NCBI GenBank assembly: GCA_018524725.1
Contig: JAEUWP010000132.1
Coordinates: 1-14,282, forward strand
Reading direction: 5' to 3'
Source: Podaxis mareebaensis
Taxonomy: Eukaryota; Basidiomycota; Agaricomycetes; Agaricales; Agaricaceae
DNA length: 14,282 nt
Shown here: positions 1-7,983 of the stretch, piece after piece
Position numbering within the stretch: position 1 is the stretch's first letter
Layout: each line of letters starts with the position of its first letter
Made by a program: the position numbers and the translations under genes
The notes under the pieces: generated by a model
Told to the model about the DNA's origin: nothing
What the model saw: only the letters and a program-made list of their open reading frames with translations
Databases searched by the model: none

Positions 1-235
1 TTCTATGACAATTTACATGTATACATACATCCAGTATGTTGGCTGTCCTTGCATACCCTGAAATGATTGTATGGTCCCAAATCCTTTTGTACCTTGCAAG
101 ATACCTTCTGGATACATGGCATTTCGTGGTTTTTAGTACATTTTGGTATATGTATTGATATTCTTTGGTATGTATAGTTTCAGCCTTTCTGCTGATGTGA
201 GAGTTACAAGGAGGGGCAAGACGACAGAGGGATTT

Positions 236-388
236 TTTGTGCAACCCCACACACATCCCCATCCCCAACAATGAAAACTTGTTGAATGTGGAGATAGGTA
301 AGGTGTTTATCAAGTGGGTCCAATTGTATGACCAGAAGAACCAGGATGGCAGGCAGTACACGGTGGAGCATTTCAGTGCATGGTGAAA
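236..388 (+). pseudogene. Faint remnant of an unidentified coding sequence
   Basis: One plus-strand frame (codons from TTT at about 236) stays open for roughly 50 codons up to a TGA in the 380s. It reads as plausible protein, with a segment containing KWVQLYDQKNQDGRQYTVEH. After that stop the same frame meets further stops. I do not recognise the family. It may be a captured host exon or a remnant of another transposon in the CpG-poor left flank of the Helitron. The open antisense frame over the same bases is taken as a shadow. The call rests only on amino-acid composition, so confidence is low. Confidence 0.25.
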
Positions 389-840
389 CCAAAGGTCCTG
401 CTACATATGAGGGTGCCTCCAAACTGGAAGCCTAATGAGAGTGACTAAGGAATCATTGTGAATGGATCTATAAAGAAGCAGACATCAAGTATATTGCTGA
501 CTAAAACTGAGTCAGCATTAGTCAGGCTTAGTCATGCTTAGTCAGGCTGACTAAATGAGTTGTCCTGCCCTCAGAACACCCCAAGAAGGCTCTTAGAGTA
601 GGTTTACAACATAATTAGATTGAATAAACAAGTTGCCATGTCTCAGGCATCCTTTGAATGTGTTTATCAAGTAAATGCTAAATGAGTGGTCCCACCTCAT
701 AGAGATGTCAATTAGTGGACACCACCTTTCATGCCTCCTGCTAAAAGTACTATTATAGGACCAAGCAATGCCAAAAGTATAACATGTCAGGGAGAGGCAA
801 CACTTGAACTGATACCTGATACCAGGGGCTTATATTAACA
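389..840. other. Non-coding, CpG-poor left flank of the Helitron gene
   Basis: No open frame of coding character is visible here. Apart from the TGACTAA/TTAGTCA cluster at 496-554 I see no recognisable structure. CpG is absent, as in the rest of the transposon half. Confidence 0.5.
496..554. repeat. Cluster of direct and inverted TTAGTCA/TGACTAA motifs
   Basis: GCTGACT (496-502) and AGTCAGC (510-516) form a perfect 7-bp inverted repeat with a 7-nt loop. Three 10-bp direct repeats follow at 518-527, 528-537 and 538-547 (TTAGTCAGGC, TTAGTCATGC, TTAGTCAGGC), and then an inverted TGACTAA at 548-554. TGAGTCA at 508-514 also matches the AP-1/Gcn4-type bZIP site. The arrangement looks like an iterated protein-binding site or a replication-type iteron, but no function is shown. 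Confidence 0.6.
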
Positions 841-1150
841 TTGATCAGTGACTATGGGGGCTTCTTCATTACACTTCGGTGTGATACATCAGTCACAGCT
901 ACTGATTAGTGACTACAGAGGCTTCTTCATTACACTTCAGTGTGATACATCAGTTATAGCTACTGATTAGTGACTACCAGGACTTCCACATCACATTTTG
1001 GTGTGATATATCAGTGATTGCCACTGATTAGTGACCATTGGGGCTTCTACATCACATTTCAGTGTGATACACCAGTCATTGACTCTGACCAGTGTTCCAC
1101 TGACCCAATACTGAGGCCTTTACATCATCATACTACTGTGACACATTAGT
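841..1150. repeat. 61-bp minisatellite, about five degenerate copies
   Basis: The anchor AGTGACTA and its variants recurs at 847, 908, 969, 1030 and 1091, exactly 61 bp apart. A further partial match at 1148 is 57 bp away. Each of the first four units contains an imperfect palindrome of the form ATYACA-(TTYDG)-TGTGAT, for example ACAC-TTCG-GTGT near 871. The units are clearly diverged, so the array is old or under relaxed constraint. It lies about 220 bp upstream of the likely start of the Helitron gene. Confidence 0.85.
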
Positions 1151-1404
1151 GATTGACTCTGCTATTGTGAGTTGGGGCTATTACTATAATGATATTGCTT
1201 GACTGATGTTATAAACAGTGTAAATCCATTGAGCTTAACTGTGAAAATTCACTATAGTTCATTGTCTTTGACTGAAGGTAAGAGAAATCCATAACTTATT
1301 ATTGTGGATTCCTGAACTGATGATATGATAACTAGGGAATACTACTGGATTGTAGTGAATTAGTATTTGATGCATAATCAACAGATCTCAGTTCTAACCA
1401 AAAT

Positions 1405-1464
1405 GTAAGTCAGCTATTTGGTTGTCTTTTACCAGTGATTCCAATTACTAACTTGATAACTTAG
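1405..1464 (+). other. Candidate 60-nt spliceosomal intron in the Helitron gene
   Basis: GTAAGT at 1405-1410 is a consensus donor, TACTAAC near 1446-1452 is a perfect branch site, and TTAG ends at 1464. A length of 60 nt is typical for fungi. Splicing joins the short frame from ATG at 1370 (MHNQQISVLTK, then a codon made of AT and G) to the frame that starts GAT GCT CCT at 1466 and continues as the Helitron protein. The intron falls inside an ATG codon (AT^G), so the internal ATG exists only in spliced RNA. This is inference from the signals; no transcript evidence is available. Confidence 0.6.
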
Positions 1465-2011
1465 GGATGCTCCTGAACCACCAACAACACCTGAACAAAT
1501 GTGTCAGTCAACACAGTCAGCTGATCGGTTGCAGCATTTAGAAATGACAGACCCTGATGAATGAAGAAACCATAATCATCCACCACCTGCTGTCCCAAAT
1601 CAACCCAATTTTGGAGTATTGTTACCAGACAATCATTCTGAAGCTGTGGTTCCTCCACCTGTACATGGACAAAGAGAACATGCAATGCCTATGTTACAAG
1701 CAGCTTTGAATATTGATATGGAAACAAATACTGGAAGGCCTATTGCAGGTCCTTCAAATATAGCTGGGATAGGATCATCTACACACAGAGTACCTTTCAT
1801 GGGTACCAGCACTGGAACTACTATTAGTGGCAATGCATTACTTGCTCTAAGCATACCTGAAACACATTTACCAAGAGGCTGGGATAGGGCTTTGGATAAT
1901 AATCCTATTCCTAGAGTCATGCCATATGCTCTTGGGCAGCCATTGCAGCTACTAGATAGAGCAAGATTGGTGTCAGAGGAACAGGGGATTAGGGCAAGGG
2001 AAAGAGAACAG

Positions 2012-2250
2012 CAGAGACAGGTTGAACAGGAACTTATAGAAAGAAGAAGACTGAGGGAAAGAGAAAGAGAACAACAACAAGCTTTGTTGGAACAAGAGCT
2101 TGGGGAAAGAAGACTCAGGGAGAGAGAAAGGGAGCAACAACAAGCTCTGCTTGAGCAGGAACTTGAGGAAAGGAGGAGACTTAGGGAAAGAGAAAGGGAG
2201 CAACAACAAGCTTTGCTTGAACAGGAACTTGGGGAAAGAAGACTTACACA
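2012..2250 (+). repeat. Tandem repeat coding for a Glu/Arg/Gln-rich coiled coil
   Basis: Within the Helitron gene, units of 63 and 66 bp repeat in frame. The GCTYTG anchor occurs at 2081, 2144 and 2210. Each unit encodes about 21-22 residues resembling RLREREREQQQALLEQELGE, and a degenerate unit lies before the first. Leucines spaced among alternating Glu and Arg suggest a long coiled coil that continues to about 2420. In-frame unit lengths imply that the array grew while the gene was under coding selection. Confidence 0.85.
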
Positions 2251-5200
2251 GGAGCATAGGCAAGCAGAGATAGAAAGGCTTGCAGAAGAGTCTAGAGAGC
2301 AAAGAAGGGAGAGGGAGCAGAATACACAAGTGCAACAGAGAGAAGTTGCAAATACTAGAGAACAGAATTTTCAGAGGGTGTTACAAGAGTGGAGAAATGA
2401 ACAACAGAATGAACTGGAATAGGAAGATAGTCTTGATTTGCAGAATGAGGATAATGGCCTTGGACAAGAAGCTCAGAGAAATCTACAACAGTTTCAAGTT
2501 CAAGAGCAGGGAAATGTTCCTGAGGAACAAATTTATGGACCTGAGGTTGATAGACAAATCCTTGCAATGTTAAATGAAAATCTTCATTTTGATCAAAATG
2601 AAATTCCTGCTCCTATTCGAGTTTATGTTCCCAAAGGTTGTCTTCCTTACCAGGAGCCTCCTGACATACATACACTGGGTTCTATGACCATCCAATGTCC
2701 AGATTGTGGTGCTTTGCATTTTGACTCTGAAAAGCTGATTAGAGATTCAAGAGTAGGTCAGCCCAAATTTGGTGTTTGTTGTCTCAAAGGACAAGTCCAG
2801 TTGCCTCCATATTGTGAACTACAATCTGTTCTGAAAGATCTCATGTGTGGTGTTCATGAAAAATCTGCATCATTCAGAGCAAATATCAGGAACTATAATG
2901 CTGCCTTTGCATTCACATCACTTGGGACTAAAATTGATGAATCAATTACATAAACTTCAGGTCTATACTGTTTTAAGATCAATGGTGAACTTCACCATCT
3001 CTCGGGTTCTCTGTTACCCTCTGAAGGCCAAACTCCAATGTATGCTCAGATCTACTTCCATGATTCTGAGCAACAGCTAGACATTCAGCAACAGCATAAT
3101 CAAAACTTTTGTGATCGTGCTGTTATGTCACTACTTCAGGATATGCTAAACCAAGTACATCCATATATTGGATTATATAAGCAAGCCTGTGAGATTATGC
3201 AGATAAGATTCCAAGATCAACAACAGACAGTATTTGTCAAGCTACATATTGACAGATCAATGGATCAGAGGAGATACAACTTGCCAACAAATAGTGAAAT
3301 AGCTGTTGTTGTCCCAAGTAGTGGATCTGAAGAGCACTCTAATCATAGAGACATTATACTATGCTTGAGTGGTGGTGGACTTGAGAGGATTAGTCATCTA
3401 CATCCTGTATATTCCTCCTTGCACTATGTGCTACTCTTTCCATATGGTGAAAATGGCTGGCATACTGAAATCAAGTCAATTCCTGGACCCAGAGGCATTG
3501 TTAGATCTGGGTATGTGACACAAAGGTGCTACTATGCATATCACTTTCATGTCCGATCTAGCCCTCAGCCTCCACTGTTCTGGGGTGGAAAGTTGTTCCA
3601 ACAGTATGTTGTTGATGCTTGGGCTTCAAATGAACAAAGTACTCTTAACTGGATCCAGTATAATCAGAAGCAAATCAGAGCTGATGTTTATCAAGGTCTT
3701 AGAGATGTTGCTATTGGTGATAGAGATGAAAACCTTGCTCTTATATACCATGGCCAAAGAGTAATCTTGCCTTCAACACATATTGGAAGTGACTGCCACA
3801 TGAATCAGTTATTCCAGGACTCTATGGCTATCTGTAGAGCATTCAGAAAGCCAGACATTTTTGACTATGACTGCAAATCCAAACTGGCCTGAAGTCCAAG
3901 AGTGTTTGTTCAAAGACTTGAGTGAACACCAAAGGAGACAGGCCCCAACAGACAGACCTGATATTGTAGCCAGGGTTTTTGAACAGAAGAAGAAATCACT
4001 TCTAAAAGAAATCCAAGGTGGTCTCTTTGGAAAAGCAGTTGCAATGGTCCATACCATAGAGTTTCAAAAGAGAGGACTACCCCACATGCATTTGTTGATA
4101 TTTCTGGACATTCCTGACAAGATCAGAGATGCTCTACATGTTGACTCTATAGTATCTGCTACACTTCCAAATCCAAATACTCAGCCTATATTATACAATG
4201 TGGTCACTACCATGATGCTACATGGTCCCTGTGGAAACAACCACCCCAATGCCAGATGTATGGTCAATGGCAAGTGCAGTAAGAGATATCCTAAGGAGTT
4301 CAATCCTGCCACAATGTATGGAGAGAATGGCTATCCTACCTATGCAAGACCAGATAATGGTCAAACCTTTGTCAAGGGTGGATTTACATACAACAACCAG
4401 TGGGTTGTACCACACAACCCATATCTCAGTGCAAAGTATCAGTGCTATATTAATGTGGAAATCTGTGCTTCTGTTGAGGCTGTTAAATACATCCACAAAT
4501 ATATTTACAAAGGTCATGACAGAGCTACTCTGGAGATCTCTGCAGGTCCAGATCAGCAATGAGATGAGATCAAAGAATATCTTGATGCTCGATATGTCTC
4601 TCCAATTGAAGTATGTTGGCATATTTTTGAATTCTCTATGCATGCTGAGTCACCTACTGTTTATCGCTTGCCAGTACACTTGCCTGATAGCCAGTTGATT
4701 TATTACAATGAAGACAACACTCTAGAACAAGTCCTTGCTAGACCAAACATCAATAAAACTCTTCTCACAGCTTGGTTTGAGGCTAATCAGAACTATCCTG
4801 AAGCACATAATATATTGTATCAGGACTTTCCAAGAGCTTGGGTGTATGATGCCAAAACCACAAAGAGGTGGAATCCAAGAAAGAAAGGTCCTCCTGCAAT
4901 TGGAAGAATGTATTTTGCATCTCCAGCTCAGGGTGAAAGGTTCTATCTCAGACTACTGTTGACAACTGTTTCAGGTGCAACTTCATTTGAGCACTTGTGT
5001 ACTTTTGATGAAACTGTCTATCCTACATTCAAGGAAGCATGTTTAGCAAGGGGTCTTCTAGAAGATGATAGAGAGTGGGTCCTATGTTTGCAAGAAGCAA
5101 AAGATATGCAAACTGGATCTGCTTTGTGATCATTATTTGCAGTCATCTTACAAACCTGTAATCCATCTTCACCAGAGATACTCTGGAATCAGTTCAGACA

Positions 5201-6890
5201 CTCTATCTGTGATGATCTTGAGAGAAAATTAGAGTGTCCCCCACACTACCAAGGACAGGTGTTTACACTTGACCAGGTTTATGACTATGGCTTACATCTC
5301 CTCAACAAAATCCTGATGAACACTGGAAAGACTCTAAATGACTTCCCACCCATGCCTATACCACAAGGGCCTGGAGTTAATGAAGTCTGGGAGGATATTC
5401 CTGAAAACTTTATTCTTGCTGAACAACTCAACTACAATCATGCTGAACTAGAAGCTATGGTTGCAAGAAATCAGCAACAGTTCAATCAGGAACAAGCTAA
5501 TGTCTATAATGCTGCAATCAACTCTGTAGACAACAATATGGGAGGAATGCTCTTTATTCACAGTGCAGGTGGAGGTGGAAAAACTTTTGTGTGTAATACT
5601 CTTGCTGCTGCTATCAGATCAAAGGGACATGTTGCATTGTGTGTTGCATCTTCTAGGATTGCTGCTCTGTTGCTTGAGGGAGGTAGGACTGCTCACTCCA
5701 GGTTTAAGATACCAATACCTGCAGATGAAGCATCTGTATCATCTATCAAGTGTAATTCTTATATGTATCAAGTATTACAGTACACCAAAATTATTATTTG
5801 GGATGAAGTCCCAATGCAACACAAGCATGGGATTCATGCTGTTGACTGCTGCTTAAGAGATTTACTTCAGAAGGACTCTCCCTTTGGTGGAATAACTGTT
5901 GTCTTTAGTGGAGACTTTCACCAGACACTACCTGTAATTCCAAGAGGGTTAAGACAACAGATAGTTGGGTCCTCTCTCTGCAGAAGTGATCTCTGGAGAC
6001 AAGTCAAAATTCACTACTTGGTGCAGAATATGAGGTTAGACAGAACTCCAGAAAGTGACCAACATGCTATATGGCTATTGGATATAGGGGCAGGGAGGTT
6101 GAACTTGGATGATGCTCAGACTGTTGAAATGCCTGTTGAAATGTGCTGTCCTGACAACACCATGGAAAATTTGATTGCTTCCACCTATCCTGGGATTGAA
6201 CATGGTGAAAAGCCTAACCAGTACTTCCTAGATAGAACTATTCTATCTTCTAGGAATGATGAAGTGGATGATATCAATCATACCATTCTTGCCAAATTTC
6301 CAGGAGAGGCTCATGTACTAATGAGTGTGGACTCTGTAGAGCTAGAGAACCCAACTTTGAATGACTATCAGCCATATCCAGCAGAGTATCTTCACTCTCT
6401 AAATGCATCTGGGTTACCACTTGCAAGGTTGACTCTAAAGGTTGGAGTTCCTGTAATGCTCCTGAGAAACTTGGATGCATCAAAAGGACTATGCAATGGA
6501 ACAAGAATGGTGGTCATGGCTATCAGGAGAAAGGTCTTGCAATGCAAGCTTATATCTGGAGACACAAAATATGCAGGGAGAATAGTGTTTATTCCAAGAA
6601 TTATCTTGCAGCCATCTGCAGAAACACTTCCCATCCCCTTGAAACGCAGACAGTTTCCAGTACAGCTTGCATTTGCAATGACAATCAACAAATCACAGGG
6701 ACAGTCAGTGAAGCATGTTGGAATCAATTTGCAGACACCAGTATTTTCTCATGGCCAATTGTATGTAGCATTATCTAGATGTACCTCTAGACAGAGGATT
6801 AAGGTACTATTTCCTGAAGGGAATGAAAACCACAGGACAACAAATGTGGTGTACAAAGAAGTATTCAGTGGACTCCAGATGTAACTGTAT

Positions 6891-7068
6891 GTAGTTAGGA
6901 TATGAACTGTTTGTGCATTTCATTGAAATGGGCTTGATTTTGTTTGTAGCTAGAACATGGGCAATTAGCATAGGTATTGAAATGGTCTTGGTTTGTGTGT
7001 AGTTAGAACATGGGCACTTAGTGTATGTGACTGAAATGATCTCAAATGTTTTGTAGTTAGAACATGGA
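6891..7068. repeat. About 54-bp subterminal tandem repeat, a little over three copies
   Basis: The motif TGTAGTTAGAACATGGGCA and close variants recurs with its GTAG at 6891, 6946, 6999 and 7053, spacings of 55, 53 and 54 bp. Between copies is a common GAAATG..CTTG-like stretch. The array begins seven bases after the helicase stop codon and ends about 35 bp before the terminal hairpin, so it forms the 3' non-coding part of the Helitron. Confidence 0.85.
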
Positions 7069-7071
7069 TAG

Positions 7072-7079
7072 TATAAAAG
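7072..7079 (+). promoter_or_regulatory. TATAAAAG box pointing out of the Helitron
   Basis: TATAAAAG is a textbook TATA box. It sits between the subterminal repeats and the terminal hairpin, about 95 bp before the ATG at 7173 in the flanking DNA. If used, transcription would start near 7100 and leave the element. One short motif in A/T-rich DNA can occur by chance. Confidence 0.3.
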
Positions 7080-7103
7080 TTTCACTGTGGACTAAAGTCA
7101 CGT

Positions 7104-7120
7104 CCGTGCCAACGGCACGG
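7104..7120. other. Helitron 3'-terminal hairpin, with candidate end CTCG at 7130-7133
   Basis: CCGTGCC (7104-7110), loop AAC, then GGCACGG (7114-7120) form a perfect 7-bp stem. Helitron 3' ends carry such a hairpin shortly before the terminal CTRR. Here CTCG at 7130-7133, followed by T, fits the position but not the exact consensus. The hairpin contains several CpG although the preceding 7 kb has almost none, so it was either spared from decay or lies just outside the element. Confidence 0.55.
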
Positions 7121-7172
7121 GTACATAACCTCGTATACTGTAAATAGAACAAATTCAATCGGTGGTCGCGTT

Positions 7173-7436
7173 ATGGAGTGGGGTTCGGATTGGGATCTCG
7201 ATCCTTCTTCTGCTTCTTACACAGCGTCTTGTTTGTCAATAAGTTTGTTGGGCGTAAGCTGGTCGTTCTCGTTTAGACTCTCATCAACACTTCACCTATA
7301 CGTAGATACGACCCAGCCAAGTAGCGCGGTCGCTGTCTTAGTTGTGATATACGCTCTCCCTGTCCTTGCAGCTGTTTTGTTTGTTGGGTTATGGAAATAT
7401 AGTCTACAGCAAGCAGGTCATGTAGCACGGACATAG
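7173..7436 (+). CDS. Small ORF with one predicted membrane segment, uncertain
   Basis: This 87-codon frame starts at ATG 7173 and ends in TAG. Its N-terminal half is Ser-rich and its C-terminal half has a long hydrophobic run (SAVAVLVVIYALPVLAAVLF) followed by aromatic and basic residues, as in a single membrane helix. It begins about 40 bp beyond the inferred Helitron end, so it may be a fragment of a gene cut by the insertion or a chance frame. I do not recognise it. Confidence 0.2.
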   Translation: MEWGSDWDLDPSSASYTASCLSISLLGVSWSFSFRLSSTLHLYVDTTQPSSAVAVLVVIYALPVLAAVLFVGLWKYSLQQAGHVART

Positions 7437-7525
7437 ATGTGTATAATGACAGATTAAGCATTACAGGGGCATACTTTGGATTCGTGGCAACCGATATGAC
7501 GGATTCGGGTTCAAAGTTTCGATCT

Positions 7526-7963
7526 TCAATCGAACAATCTCATCTCTTTGACAAGCGGAAGTTTGGCGACGTGTGAGGTCGTTGCCGTCCCATCCAAAGG
7601 TGTGGTTTGGTTTTGTTTCGACGAATGCGAGACCTTGGGCTTCTCCGGATGGCGGTACTTCGTTGCCAGCCCGGGGAACCGAATCTTGGTGTCGTTTTTG
7701 CATCTCAGGAGAACGTTGATCTCGGGGACCTTTTGCCCTCGGTCGTGCCGTCGAGTAGTCGATGACTGTTTCACGGAGCCGGTGTGGACGCCTCCCAAGG
7801 AGACTTTGAGTTGTCGAACGATCTCCGAGGGTGCTGCGGCGGTGGGATCGAGTACGCGAAGCTCCTGGTCGTCCGGCGATACCACTGGGCATGCCTCCCC
7901 TCGAGGTGAAGCAGAATCTATTAATGTCATCGTTATCGTCAAACCTTCCTCGTGCGCCATCAA
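7526..7963 (-). CDS. Hypothetical protein or terminal exon, unrecognised
   Basis: The minus-strand frame from ATG 7963 (a second ATG is at 7958) to TGA at 7526-7528 gives 145 residues. Its codons favour C or G at third positions (GAC, CAC, AAC, GTC, ACC, AAG), as in the NLR gene, whereas the overlapping frame 7461-7994 is Arg/Pro-rich like a shadow. It contains segments such as VSPDDQELRVLDP and RQLKVSLGG. No family or domain is recognised. A CTAG acceptor just upstream (exon from about 7969) could join it in phase to the block ending at 8060, making it the last exon of that gene instead of a separate one. Confidence 0.4.
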   Translation of the reverse strand: MMAHEEGLTITMTLIDSASPRGEACPVVSPDDQELRVLDPTAAAPSEIVRQLKVSLGGVHTGSVKQSSTTRRHDRGQKVPEINVLLRCKNDTKIRFPGLATKYRHPEKPKVSHSSKQNQTTPLDGTATTSHVAKLPLVKEMRLFD

Positions 7964-7983
7964 ACATATTGCCTAGATTTCCA

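Larger units (their letters stand above)
1370..6884 (+). pseudogene. Helitron Rep/helicase (HUH nuclease plus PIF1-type helicase), broken
   Basis: In an intact copy this protein nicks and joins DNA at the element ends and unwinds it for rolling-circle transposition in the nucleus. The likely start is ATG 1370, the first ATG after an in-frame stop at 1361, with an intron at 1405-1464; total about 1,800 codons. Visible in order: charged coiled coil (about 1975-2420); CPDCGALHF zinc-finger-like segment (2697-2723); Helitron-like N-terminal domain (about 3490-3860); HUH motif RGLPHMHLL with both histidines (4083-4091); Y2 motif KYIHKYIYKG with both tyrosines (4485-4514); helicase Walker A SAGGGGKT (5562-5585), Walker B WDE (5799-5807), GDFHQTLPV (5910-5936), TINKSQGQS (about 6680-6706), YVALSR (about 6762-6779). 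Breaks: stops at 1562, 2420, 2951, 4560 and 5127, plus a frame change at the T run 3858-3862. The helicase part (5130-6884) is uninterrupted. The motifs are clear; the exact start is inferred. Confidence 0.95.
1..7133 (+). mobile_element. Decayed autonomous Helitron (rolling-circle DNA transposon), 5' end not located
   Basis: The element is recognised from its Rep/helicase gene (about 1370-6884), which has the HUH/Y2 nuclease followed by a PIF1-like helicase that defines Helitrons. The right border is inferred from a perfect 7-bp hairpin (7104-7120) lying nine bases before a CTCG tetranucleotide (7130-7133) that is followed by T. Helitrons normally end in CTRR with a hairpin about 10 nt upstream and insert between A and T, so this would be a one-base variant. 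CpG is almost absent from position 1 to 7100 and abundant from 7101 on, which supports a border there. I could not find the 5' TC end. CpG poverty reaches position 1, so the element, or a nest of repeats, may begin outside the window. Five in-frame stops and a frameshift mean this copy cannot make an intact transposase. Confidence 0.8.

Noticed and set aside
204..422. Minus-strand 72-codon ORF
   Set aside because: It overlaps a better-looking plus-strand remnant and has no recognisable features.
841..1150. CRISPR-like array
   Set aside because: The 61-bp periodic units are degenerate over their whole length with no separate unique spacers, and the sequence is eukaryotic.
7092..7095. CTAA as the Helitron 3' end
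   Set aside because: It matches CTRR but is followed by A instead of T and has no hairpin upstream; the hairpin at 7104-7120 lies after it.
7548..7976. Plus-strand frame of 142 codons
   Set aside because: It lies antisense to a frame with better codon use and has a Ser/Cys/Arg-rich shadow-like composition.
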